This document shows positions 45,715-55,559 of a DNA stretch of 64,000 nucleotides, in pieces. Origin of the DNA: Microplitis mediator (taxonomy: Eukaryota > Arthropoda > Insecta > Hymenoptera > Braconidae). The position numbers and the translations under genes are program-made. Numbering within the stretch: the stretch's first letter is position 1; each line of letters opens with the position of its first letter. Location of the stretch: contig NC_079976.1 of assembly GCF_029852145.1 (NCBI RefSeq), positions 15,175,104 to 15,239,103 of the forward strand, read 5' to 3'. Under the pieces are notes generated by a model that saw only the letters and a program-made list of their open reading frames with translations, did no database searches and was not told the origin of the DNA.

Positions 45715-46310
45715 GAGTTTCCCTCAGATGACCAGCAAGATAGTTGGCAAGACGACTTGGTAGAGTACCAGCACGATGAACAGCAAAGTTATCAGCAATA
45801 TGATCAACAAGAATATCAGCAAGACGGTTAGCAAGATGACCAGCACGATAGTCACCAAAATTACGAGTAAGACCATTAGCAAGAGTCGAGTGAGACCGTC
45901 AGCACGATGACGAGTAAGATGATTGGCACGATATCCAGCACGATAGTCAGCAAGATGACCAGCAAGATGGTCAGCGAGATTACGAGCAAGATCGGGTGAG
46001 CAGAAGATGTCGGGTGAGACAGTAAGCAAGATGACGAACCAGACCGTCAGCATGTTGATCTCCTAGACTATTAGCAAGGCTATCATCAAGACAATCAGAA
46101 ATACCATAAGCAAGACCATTAATAACATGACTAGCACGATGGTTTGAACGACAATTATAAAAATCATCTGTACAATCACCAGCAAGTCCATCAGCATGAT
46201 GTCCAGAATGATGACCAGCTAGACGATCAGCAAGACCATCTGCAAGATGGTTGACAAGACCATGAAGAAAATGACTCTTATGAACATGACTCTGAATATA
46301 ATTTATTCTT
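45715..46310. repeat. Diverged CAGCAAGATGAC repeats, inner left
   Basis: Starting 20 bases after the transposase stop, CAGCAAGATGACC, AGCACGATAGTC and like words repeat with many changes. The first 120 bases are open in a Gln/Asp/Tyr-rich frame (DDQQDSWQDDLVEYQ, then QQYDQQEYQQDG) ending in TAG. They are oriented opposite to the left array and match the words of the right array. Confidence 0.75.
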
Positions 46311-46488
46311 TTTAACAACAAGTTTTCCCAGGTTTAACAGCGACAACTTTCAGATGATTGCAATTTTTTTTCTTTTGTTTTGACGAATTTTTTCTGTTAT
46401 TTTCTCAGAGCATCATTTTATGATCTGACATCTGTCAAAAAAATATAATCATTTTTCAGTTGTGACGATGTATTATTTAATTTTTTAG

Positions 46489-46609
46489 CCTAAAGAAGGT
46501 ACCACGAGTGTCGTTGAATCTAAGCTGATTAAGACACGACTGGAATTAAATCGTGTGACGGTTAGATGGGGAAGAAAATATATGTCGGCAGTTATTGTAG
46601 CAGAAAGCG
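46489..46609 (+). CDS. BEN-like gene of hAT 2, exon A
   Basis: Acceptor TTTTTTAG and donor GTAAGG enclose 40 codons plus one base: PKEGTTSVVESKL, then RVTVRWGRKYMSAVIVAE. The phase matches exon B (46680). An upstream start exon was not found. It is probably transcribed with the transposase's strand. Confidence 0.5.
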
Positions 46610-46679
46610 GTAAGGTTTAGTTTATGATTATTTTTTATTGTTCGTAAATTAATCTGATATATTTTTTTTTAATTCATAG

Positions 46680-46851
46680 ACGATATTAATTGGTTGGAGA
46701 GTCTGGCAGTAAATACGTCTGGGATCATTACTGGTTATGTGAGCAAGAGGATAAACACTGACGTTTGCATTCAAGCGTCTCCCAGTTTAATTGGTGGAAA
46801 TAGCACATCCACTAGCTGTTTTGATCCCTGTACTTCTAGTTCTCCAGCTAT

Positions 46852-46901
<50 letters not shown>

Positions 46902-49900
46902 TCGGGGGAAAACCCAACTCCTACCGAGCGCGTCCCCGGGTGGCGGATAGGGGAACGTCCTCACCGGTCGTCAGGCCGGCGGATAGGGGTGAAATAAAAT
47001 AGCCCCCGCGGACCAAACGTGGTGTGAGGAGAAGCTAAACTCCTTTAAAAAAGAGAGACGAGCGTGATGGTTAAAGGCGGAAAATTTATTATGATGGACA
47101 CGCAGATTAATAAAGATTCGTTTACGGAGCAGAGGAGGGATACCTCAGCCACGGCTACCGCAGGTGGGTTAGCAGTACCTGCGCGGTCGACATCCAGCGA
47201 CTGCTCGACGCCCTTGGTTGACCACTTGGCCAAAGGGAAACGTATCGTCGATACGCCAAGTGAAGTCCCAGGGACGACTACTGGGAGCTGTGGGATGGAG
47301 TTTCTCACACTACGAGACGGAGCGATTTCTCAGGAAGACTCAGGACTGAAGGAACTCCGAGAAGTCCTAAAAGAAACCCTGCGGACAATCACAAAGAAGA
47401 GGACAGTGGCATCAGAAGTTACTGCTGGTGTGAAAGAAGCTGCGTTAATACTAACACAGTTGCTTACCCACCGCAAAACCTGGAAAGATGCTCAGAGAAA
47501 GCTTGCGGCTGTCGAAGTAAAGGAGCGGGAGCGCCTCGTTGAGGATTTAAAACACTCCGAACAACTCCGGAAGGAGGCGGCTAAAGCTGGAACTCCTAAG
47601 AGGAAAAGCGAGATACCTGCCAAGAATGGGAAAGAACAATTCAGCCCACCAAAAGGACCTGAAGAGTTCATCGTTTATTCCTACTCTGAGGTCACGGCTG
47701 GAGACAACACTCCCTGCGGCAATGAGGCCCCGAAAGGGAAGCGCCCCTTGTCGTCGCCGGAGGAGGGAGAAAGGGAAAAGAAGAAGAAGAAGGACAAGGA
47801 GAGTGGAGAACAGAAGTCCGACGAAGCTCCATTCGTCGTAGTGGAAGGGAAAAAGGAAAAGAAGAAACGGAGAAAAATAGAAAAGAAGGCAGCAGCAGGG
47901 ATCAGTGGAGCAAAAGGACCGGGACAAGACGGGACACCCAATGGACCAGTGACGGAACGGACCACAGCATCCAAGGAGGCCAAGCAGCGGAAGAGACGAC
48001 AACGGGCGGAGGCCGTTTTGATCACACCAGGTGAGTCGAGATCGTCTGGGAAAGTTTTGAAAGCATTGCGATCGAAACTCTCTCCGGAGGATCTTACTAC
48101 TAGTGTAAGATCGATAAGGACAGCCAGGAAAGGCGGTCTTCTTATTGAGTTCGAGGGATCTGTCAAAGACCGCTCCGCTCTCGATAAGAAGATTACCGAG
48201 GCGGCTGGTGGAGTTGTCGCGGTGCGCCATCTCGTTCCTACCACTACGGTGGTCATTGACGCGCTGGACGCTGCGACAACAGTTGATGAGGTAAGGGCGA
48301 CCTTGCGTCGGAGCATCGGTGAAGGTGCGGACGAGCTCAAAGTTAATATAACTAAACCCAATAAATGGGGAGCTGTCCGTGCCTTCATTGAGGCAAGATG
48401 CGCGGTCGCCACTGCCTTAGAGACCTTCGGAAAGGTCAAAGTGGGCTGGTTGGTCTGCCGTATCCGCCGCTGGGAACGGCTTGATCGATGCTTTCGCTGC
48501 CATGGTCTTGGTCATTCGACCGGATCATGTAAGGTGGAAGTTGATCGGTCGAGTCTTTGCTGGCGTTGCGGCCAGGTGGACCCCCAGGCCAAGGCCTGTC
48601 CTGATCCACCACACTGCCACCTCTGTGCGGCAGTAGGAGACGGGCGATCTGTGGTTCACACAATCGGTTCGAGGCGTTGCACTTCTCATAAAAATGGCTA
48701 AGGTGCTGCAGGCAAATCTACAACGGTGCAGGACATCGCTGGATCTACTTCTGGCACGGAGACAAGACTGCAGAATGGATATTGTTCTGGTTTCAGAGCA
48801 ATACCATTCAGCGTCCGGACCAAATTGGTTCTGTGACCCTTCGGGGACAGCGGCAATTTGGATTCCAGACCTAGGGTCTGTTTCCGTGAAGGACAGTGAA
48901 TCCAGGGATGGTATTGTATGGGTAGTTACGCCTGCGATCACCTTCGTGTCGTGCTATTTTACTCCCAACGAGCCTATCGCTGACTTCCGAAAGAGGGTGA
49001 ATGAACTCGAAAGAGTCGTTCACAATCTTGAGGGAAAAATCGTGATAGGTGGTGATTTCAATGCAAAATCCATCGATTGGGGGATGGAATGGACCGACAC
49101 GCGCGGTACTGAGCTCTTGGACATGATGGCAGGTCTCGATCTTGTCATTGTGAATAAGGAAAACACTGCAACTTTCCGCAGGGTGGACACACGTGGGTCA
49201 ATAATTGACCTCACATTTGCTACTCAACGGATAGCTGCGGTGATCTCGGACTGGGCTGTTTTGGAGGAGTTTACGGCTAGCGATCATCAATAAATCTCGT
49301 ATACGGTACATGATCTACGGGGAAACCCTGCGATTGTGTCCCAGCGATCAATGAAGCGGGTAGGTTGGAGGGTTTCGAAGCTGGATGAGGGAGCTTTACA
49401 AAAGGCAGTCTCAGACAGCGCTGAGGCCTTCTCTCCTATGTCTGCTGAGACGCGCGAAGATGTTGAGATGATTGTTGACCGTACGATGAAGGCTATCGTC
49501 TTAGGCTGCGACGCTGCGATGCCTCGACGTTCCGCGAGCTCACGCAGGAAGCCAGCTTACTGGTGGACTGATGAGATCGCGCTGCTCAGGACTGAGTGTT
49601 TGCGTCTTCGGAGGCAAGCACTCAGGACGCGAAAGCGTGATACTGGGCAGCAGAAGAACGAAGAGTACAAAGCGGCGAAGAAGCGACTGGTTGTGGCGAT
49701 CAAGGAAAGCAAAGGGAGATGCTGGAAGGCGGTCTGCGAAGAAGTAGTTAATGATCTATGGGGCCTTGGCTACCAGATTGTTACTCGAAAATTCCTGGGT
49801 CGCAGTCCAGTATCACCTATGGAACCTGATGCGATGCAGGAAATAGTCAATATCCTGTTTCCGGAACGTGAAGATCGAGACAGTCCAGTTTGGACTATAT

Positions 49901-52836
49901 CCGACGACGACTGTCCACCTTTCTCAGCAGCAGAACTGCGGGTGGTTGTAAAGAATCTCAAAGGAGGAAAGGCCCCGGGCCCCGACGGTATCCCCGTTGA
50001 GGTTTATAAGGCTCTCCTCCCTCAGCACGAACAACTGCTTTTGAGTGTTTACAACTCCTGCATTTCGGTTGGAGTTTTTCCTGCACGATGAAAGCTGCAA
50101 AGGTTAGTCCTGTTGGACAAAGGAAAGGGTCTGCCCTATACTCCTTCGTCCTACAGGCCACTTTGCATGCTGGACGTAGCTGGCAAAATTCTCGAATCGT
50201 TAATTCGTAATCGACTGAGAATTGAAGTTGCAGATGCCGGTGGTCTAGCGGAAAACCAACATGGTTTTCGGTTGGGTCGCAGCACAATCGGTGCTATTTC
50301 GGAAGCGCTTTCATTTGCCAGAAGAGCTTAGACGGGAAACCATCGATCCCGTCCAGTATGCATTATGATGACATTCGATGTCAAAAATACATTTAATTCG
50401 GCACGATGGCCGGATATAATGGAAGCGCTTCGGAAATTAGGTCTGTCCGAATATCTCATTCGGATCATTGACGATTACTTACGTGATCGTTTTTTGATCT
50501 ATGAGACTACTTTTGGTGAGATGATGAAGAAGCTGAGTGGAGGAGCGGCTCAGGGTTCTGTCTTAGGACCGGAACTCTGGATCATCTTTTACGACGCACT
50601 TCTACGTCTAGACCTACCGAGTGAGGTGATACTGGAGGGGTTTGCTGATGATGTGGCAGCACTAATCCTTGCGCGCTCTTACAAGAGTGCGCAAAGATTA
50701 GCAAGCCTGGTCGCGACCAAAGTGGACGCTTGGCTAAATGACCATGGTATGGCATTAGCTAAGGCGAAAACTGAGGTTATAGTACTCACAGCCCAGAGGT
50801 GGTTTCCGAGTCCTTTCCGCGCTCTCGTCGTGGATCAACACGTCGAGAGTGGAAGTTCTCTGAAATACCTCGGGGTGACGATCGATACGAAACTTACGTT
50901 TCGCGATCAGATTGTCGGTGCGGCTAATAAAGCGGCAACGTTGGTAGCAAACCTTTCTCGGTTGATCCCGAACGTCGGAGGACCGAGGAGCAGCCGTAGA
51001 CGAGCTCTCATAAGTGTCTCAAACTCGATGAGCTTTACGGAGCAGAAATCTGGTGTGAGTCACTTAAAGTAGAATGCTATCGTCGACGACTGGCATCTGT
51101 TCAACGGAGGGGCGCACTGAGGATAGCTTGCGCTTACCGAACGGTTTCGGAAGCAGCCGTGATGGTCATCGCGGGTGTGATTCCGATCGACCTTTTAGGG
51201 TTCGAGAGGAGACGCATCTGGGATGCCCGTTGGGCTGGGGAAGAACCGTTGGAAAGAGTTAAGGCTCGAGAACGCGAGGAGACCCTGAAACTCTGGCAAG
51301 AGCGATGGGAATCTGCGGAAACGGGACGTTGGACATTCAGGCTCATTAAACGAGTCCGTGACTGGATTTCACGGAAAGAAGGAGAGGTGGATTACTACCT
51401 TTCCCAATTTCTCTCCGGTCATGGCCAGTTCAATGAGTACTTGTATCGCATGAGGATCCGAACCGATCCTTATTGCCAGTACTGTCCGCAAGTTGTCGAC
51501 TCTGCCGAGCACACTTTCTTTTCCTGTCAGCGTTGGTCTGAAATACGGCTGCGCTTTCAGGAGGAGAAAGAAGTGCCAAATGCCGCTGACCTGGTAATAC
51601 CTTGGATGTTGGCGACGGCAGACAATTTTAAGACCATGACGAAGTACGTCCGAGAAGTGTTGTTAGAAAAGAAGAAGGAAGAGATTGTGTAGCGAAAAGA
51701 ATTAGAAGAGAGACAGCGACGGCAACAAGAAGAGGAAGACTAGCACTGCGAAGTAATGCTAACGCGGTCCCGCAGTGCTAGGTCTGAAGAAGGGAGGGAT
51801 TGAGGTTTTTAGCCGGTAGGGCCCCCAAGGATACAGTTATTTGCTTAAAACATCATTTAAGTAAATACATCCTTGGGGGAGGAGCCCGGCACACGGAGAA
51901 CAATAGGCATATGGAGAGCAGCTTATGCTTTTCATATGAATATTGTTTTCTACGGTGCGGTGACGCATTTTTCCCTCAATCTCCTTCCTATAAAAAAAAA
52001 AAAAAAAAAAACTATCACTACTACTACTACTCATACAATTGCTGATGGTGCGGTTACTGCTACTACTCATTTGATTAGTTCTCCTACTCCTTTGGGTGTT
52101 ATTTGTGGCAGTACTACTTCTATTACTGCTACCGCTACTGCTTTTTCCACTACTATTACTACTAATGCAATTGCTGATGCTGCAGTTGCTGCGGTTAATA
52201 CTACTACACCTTCAAGTACATCTCTTACTCCTTTGGCTGTTGCTGCTGATGCTACTTTTAGCAGTACTGCTTCTACTACTGCTGCCACTACTCCTTGTTC
52301 CACTACTATTACTACTAATGCAATTGCTGATGCTGCAGTTGCTGTGGTTGGTCCTACTACTACTTCAAATACTTCTCCTACTCTTTTGGGTGTTGTTGCC
52401 GATGCTACTTGTAGCAGTACGACTTCTACTACTGCTACCTATCGTGATATCATTCCTGGTGTTAGTAGTGCTATTGTTACTGCGTCTACTTCAACTGGAT
52501 TTAGTTTTCATAAAATTTTGGACAATACTCATACGAGTACCCCAAATATTCTTGCTGTCAGCACGGTTACCACTGATACAGCTACCAGTGACCAGATTGC
52601 TACTGCGTCTGCGATAAACAGTCCCCCTGATGACGACATGGTTGAGTTGATGAAAGGTAGCAATGTTCGTGTGAGATATATTGACCTACAAGACATCCTG
52701 CGTTTTATCAACAAGCCTAAAGAAATGACTAGGCGGCTACTACTAAGTATAGTCGGGACAGCGAGATTGAAAAACTTGACTGTTAGTAGCATTTATCAAG
52801 ATGCTGATCTTTCTGGAATACTTGCTGCTGTTGAAA
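46680..52836 (+). CDS. BEN-like gene of hAT 2, exon B, split by an R1-clade LINE
   Basis: The exon opens at an acceptor with DINWLESLAVNTSG and reaches a run of Thr codons (ACT)n at 46853-46900. There a LINE (46901-52011) is inserted. After its poly(A) the Thr run resumes in the same frame (52012) and leads into a Thr/Ser/Ala-rich repeat section with two near-copies of STTITTNAIADAAVA. The last 70 residues (DDDMVELMKGSNVRVRYIDLQDILRF, then MTRRLLLSIVGTARLKNLTVSSIYQ) resemble a BEN domain, a DNA/protein-binding fold of chromatin regulators. The donor is GTAAAT at 52837. The LINE would abolish the protein unless spliced out. BEN naming is by pattern, not search. Confidence 0.5.
47067..48701 (+). 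CDS. R1-clade LINE ORF1 (gag-like)
   Basis: 544 codons, uninterrupted. The first 330 residues are charged and Lys/Glu rich (EKKKKKDKE). Residues about 480-530 hold three Cys/His knuckles, CFRCHGLGHSTGSC, CWRCGQVDPQAKAC and CHLCAAVG, as in R1/TRAS/I-type ORF1 proteins that bind element RNA. The ATG at 47067 is preferred. The stop TAA overlaps the ORF2 start ATG (ATGGCTAA), a translation-coupling arrangement known in this clade. Confidence 0.85.
   Translation: MVKGGKFIMMDTQINKDSFTEQRRDTSATATAGGLAVPARSTSSDCSTPLVDHLAKGKRIVDTPSEVPGTTTGSCGMEFLTLRDGAISQEDSGLKELREVLKETLRTITKKRTVASEVTAGVKEAALILTQLLTHRKTWKDAQRKLAAVEVKERERLVEDLKHSEQLRKEAAKAGTPKRKSEIPAKNGKEQFSPPKGPEEFIVYSYSEVTAGDNTPCGNEAPKGKRPLSSPEEGEREKKKKKDKESGEQKSDEAPFVVVEGKKEKKKRRKIEKKAAAGISGAKGPGQDGTPNGPVTERTTASKEAKQRKRRQRAEAVLITPGESRSSGKVLKALRSKLSPEDLTTSVRSIRTARKGGLLIEFEGSVKDRSALDKKITEAAGGVVAVRHLVPTTTVVIDALDAATTVDEVRATLRRSIGEGADELKVNITKPNKWGAVRAFIEARCAVATALETFGKVKVGWLVCRIRRWERLDRCFRCHGLGHSTGSCKVEVDRSSLCWRCGQVDPQAKACPDPPHCHLCAAVGDGRSVVHTIGSRRCTSHKNG
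48694..51692 (+). pseudogene. R1-clade LINE ORF2 (endonuclease and RT), broken
   Basis: The APE-type endonuclease comes first (VLQANLQRCR, VIGGDFNAKSIDWG, then FTASDHQ). The RT follows: GGKAPGPDGIPVEV, SSYRPLCMLDVAGKILE, QHGFRLGRSTIGAI, FDVKNTFNSARW, GAAQGSVLGPELW, and FADDVA at the YxDD position. The C-terminal YCQYCPQVVDSAEHTFFSC is the R1-type CCHC. Breaks: in-frame stops at 49291 (TAA), 50089 (TGA, where conserved Trp is expected) and 50329 (TAG), and a frameshift near 51025. Catalytic motifs are otherwise intact, so decay is recent. Confidence 0.88.
51826..51887 (+). ncRNA. 3' UTR hairpin of the R1-clade LINE
   Basis: CCCCCAAGGAT and ATCCTTGGGGG pair, with inner pairing of ATTTGCTTAAA with TTTAAGTAAAT and a short loop. 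A stable 3' hairpin near the poly(A) is a typical RT-recognition element in LINEs; the role here is inferred. Confidence 0.65.
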
Positions 52837-52908
52837 GTAAATAATTCAGATTTACTCTATGAAATTGTTGATTTTATCTACATAACTATATGTTTCGTGT
52901 TGTTTTAG

Positions 52909-53039
52909 GGTTTACATTGCAGAATACAAATAGAGAAAACCAGATGATGAAAACAGAATTCAACCGGTGTGGGTCATTGTTCTTGTACAATTTGAAGAAC
53001 CTAAAGAATAAAAATAAAGAAAAACCAGCTGAGAAATAA
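52909..53039 (+). CDS. BEN-like gene of hAT 2, final exon C
   Basis: Acceptor TTGTTTTAG. Joined in phase to 52836 it gives 43 more codons (FTLQNTNRENQMM, then NRCGSLFLYNLKNLKNKNKEKP) to TAA. The basic tail fits a nuclear protein. The phase match across the short 72-bp intron supports the splice. Confidence 0.5.
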
Positions 53040-53149
53040 AAAATCAAAAAGAAATTAATAATTTGAAATTGTAATGTTTCTTCATTTTTATTAGAAATTG
53101 ACAAATTTAAAATATTGGCAGTAAATACTTCTATTTATTAATAAACTAT

Positions 53150-53639
53150 TAATTTCGCCCGTCATCTTACTGATTACCTGGCTAGTAGTACTACTGATTG
53201 TCTTGCTGCGGTGATTTTGCTGTATGTCTTGCTGCGGTGATCATGATGTTCGTTTTGCTGGCAATCTTGCTGTTCGACTTGATTACATTTCAGGTTATTT
53301 CACTGAGCATCTTACTAATGTCTTGATTGTTACCTTACTGATGTTCGCACTGGTCATCCTAAACAAGTGACGAAGTAGAGGTCTTGGTAACAAAGTGGTG
53401 ATCTTGCTGACCATGTCGCTGACAATCTTGGTAATCATCTAAATATTTATCACGCTGGTGATAATGCTAGACATCTTGTTGACCATTTTGCTAGATTTCA
53501 TAGTGGTTATCTTGTTAAAAGTCATGTTGTTTATCTTAAGGATAGTGTTGTCAGTAATTCTTCTAATGATTGCGTAAACAATACTGCTAATTGTTCTGTT
53601 GGTATTTTTCCCGATCATTCTACTAAGTGGCTAGTTGGT
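53150..53639. repeat. Diverged CTTGCTGATGAT repeats, inner right
   Basis: Words such as GTCTTGCTGCGGTGAT and ATCTTGCTGACCAT recur loosely with no frame. This mirrors 45715-46310 on the other side of the element. Confidence 0.7.
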
Positions 53640-54459
53640 AACCTTGCTGATAGTCTCATCATCAGCAAGATGTCGAGCATGATCATCAGCAAGATGGTCA
53701 GCGCGATGATAAGCAAGATCCCCAGCAAGATGTCGAGCATCATCGTCAGCAAGACGACGAGCATGATGTGTGGGCGATACCATCAGCAAGATGGTGGGCG
53801 ATACCACCAGCAAGATGTCGAGCAAGATCACCAGCAAGATGTCGAGCAAGATCACCAGCAAGATGTCGAGCAAAATGACGAGCAAGATCGTCAGCAAGAT
53901 AACGTCAGCAAGATGACGTCAGCAAGATGTTAAGCAAGATCACTAGCAAGATGTCAAGCAAAATGAAGAGCATGATCGTCAGCAAGATAACGTCAGCAAG
54001 ATGACGAGCAAGATCGTGGGCGATACCATCAGCAAGATGTCAAGCAAGATTACCAGCAAGATGTCGAGCAAGATTACCAGCAAGATGTCGAGCATGATCG
54101 TCAGCAAGATGACGAGCAAGATGGTGGGCGATACCATCAGCAAGATGTCAAGCGAGATCATCAGCAAGATGTCGAGCAAGATGACGAGCAAGATGACGAG
54201 CAAGGTCGTCAGCAAGATGACGAGCAAGATCGTGGGCGATACCATCAGCAAGATGTCAAGCAAGATTACCAGCAAGATGTCGAGCAAGATTACCAGCAAG
54301 ATGTCGAGCATGATCGTCAGCAAGATGGTGGGCGATACCATCAGCAAGATGTCAAGCGAGATCACCAGCAAGATGTCGAGCAAAATGACGAGCAAGATCG
54401 TCAGCAAAATTGTGAACATGACCGTTAGCTGGACGATAAGCGAGACCATCAGGAAGGTT
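53640..54459. repeat. 12/24-bp tandem array, right arm of hAT 2
   Basis: Words such as GACGAGCAAGATCGTCAGCA, with GTGGGCGATACCATC block markers, form the inverse of the left array but are about 130 bp shorter. The nearly pure 24-bp run of the left arm is missing, so the arms have changed length independently. Confidence 0.93.
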
Positions 54460-55036
54460 ACTGTGCTATACCAAAAGTATCTGAAATTTTATAAAAACCA
54501 TGTTTGTCTTCTATTTATTTACGATTAAATTGATGTAACACGGTTAAAAATCGGAATTTCATTTGAATCCGTATTCACTTCGTCACTTGGAGTTCGGAGT
54601 TTAAAAAAAAATCACTCCGCATACGGTGTGAATAGGTACTTTATATTTTCTGCGAAGTGATTTCGGAGTGGATTTTATTCAAATCAGAATTTTCTCTGAT
54701 TCGGAATTGTAATATTCAAATAAACTCACTTTCGGAGTAAATTTCACTCCGAAAAGGATTTATTCCACGTTAACTCCGCAAATTATTCATAGTCGCAAAT
54801 ATTTTGCAAAATCTCATGCAGTAATTTTATTTATTCGAAATCGCGATTGGTGATTTGAATTCCACGTGTTTTGCTGTCAACCTCTTTAATAATTGACATT
54901 CGAGTTAAAGGCTATTGTACGACTTCATTCACCTGAACTTGCATGCGTTCGTTAATTTTTTTTTCTATTGTTGCTTTCAAACTTGTTTTTGTTCTCTTTT
55001 TTACGTTTAATTGTTGGCCCCAACTTCCAGGTCCTG
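54460..55036. repeat. hAT 2 right inverted repeat, unique part
   Basis: It matches 41732-42310 in inverse orientation and ends CCCCAACTTCCAGGTCCTG. Confidence 0.88.
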
Positions 55037-55095
55037 ATATATATATATATATATATATATATAGATATATATATATTTGTTTGCATGGTATCCAC

Positions 55096-55358
55096 CATTT
55101 AAATATAGTGGAAACCTAAACATGCAAACCTCTCAATAAGACAATTTATAGATAAATTGAGAAAAATATAGATAGCCCGAACTGGGAATCGAACCCAGAC
55201 CAATTCGGTATCGCGCCGAGTGCTCTACCAGTTGAGCTATCCGGCACTATACTATATTCCGTTCAATTTGATCTATAACTTATTGAGCCACACCGTCCTT
55301 TGTACGGTAATACACCATTTAAATATAGTGGAAACCTAAACATGCAAACCTCTCAACA
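55096..55358. repeat. 47-bp direct repeats flanking a tRNA-like sequence
   Basis: CACCATTTAAATATAGTGGAAACC and the following 23 bases occur at 55096-55142 and again at 55312-55358 with one or two changes. A third partial copy starts near 55370. CACCATTTAAATATAGTGG is itself a hairpin. A tRNA-like sequence lies between the copies. Confidence 0.75.
55174..55246 (-). tRNA. tRNA-like gene or pseudogene, anticodon loop CGCGATA
   Basis: Read on the minus strand: D-arm TAGCTCAACTGGTAGAGC, anticodon stem CTCGG/CCGA, and a perfect T-arm CTGGG-TTCGATT-CCCAG. The 3' acceptor half TTCGGGC pairs with the 5' half GCCGGA only if one C is missing there. Position 33 of the loop is G where U is expected; the formal anticodon would be CGA, without the long arm of tRNA-Ser. 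It is best called a tRNA-derived pseudogene or SINE head. Confidence 0.5.
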
Positions 55359-55559
55359 AGACGGTAGTACACCATTTTATATAGTGGAAACTATATATTG
55401 AGACAAACATATGAACGGAATGTCTTGAGACAATGTGAATTGTCATCTTCTCCCTCAGCCTTGCGGTTCCCATTTTTCCCCGTCTCGTTGCCGTCTGAAA
55501 CCACCTAAAGCTAGTCATAGTGCCATGGTCACATGACTAGTTATCACCTCAACGCATGA

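Larger units (their letters stand above)
46901..52011 (+). mobile_element. R1-clade LINE, nearly full length, in an (ACT)n tract
   Basis: The element starts CTCGGGGGAAAACCC directly after the ACT repeats and ends in about 20 A before ACTATCACTACTACT. R1-clade LINEs include families that target simple repeats. It has ORF1 with zinc knuckles, ORF2 with APE-type endonuclease and RT, an 8-bp ORF overlap and a hairpin in the 3' UTR. It is in the same orientation as the host BEN-like gene. Confidence 0.85.
41732..55036 (+). mobile_element. hAT transposon 2, 13.3 kb, with giant array-bearing inverted ends
   Basis: The left end is CAGGGCCTGGAAGTTGGGG; the right end read inversely is CAGGACCTGGAAGTTGGGG. 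ATATATAT flanks both (41724-41731, 55037-55044), an 8-bp hAT-type duplication, though inside TA microsatellite. The ends are inverted for about 1.4-1.5 kb each: near-identical unique sequence, then 12/24-bp repeat arrays. Inside are a hAT transposase (44171-45694) and a BEN-like gene (46489-53039) split by an R1-clade LINE. Without the LINE the element would be about 8.2 kb. Confidence 0.8.

Noticed and set aside
47547..48663. Several long minus-strand frames
   Set aside because: They lie opposite the LINE ORF1, whose zinc knuckles and downstream ORF2 fix the coding strand.
46853..52030. Telomere-specific (TRAS/SART-type) insertion
   Set aside because: The flanks are ACT repeats, not TTAGG.
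52067..52617. Leu-rich and Val/Ala-rich frames overlapping the Thr-rich exon
   Set aside because: They are shadows of the ACT/GCT repeats. The Thr/Ala frame alone joins flanking exons in phase.
53979..54528. The same repeat frames in the right arm
   Set aside because: Inverse copy of the left array; same reasoning.
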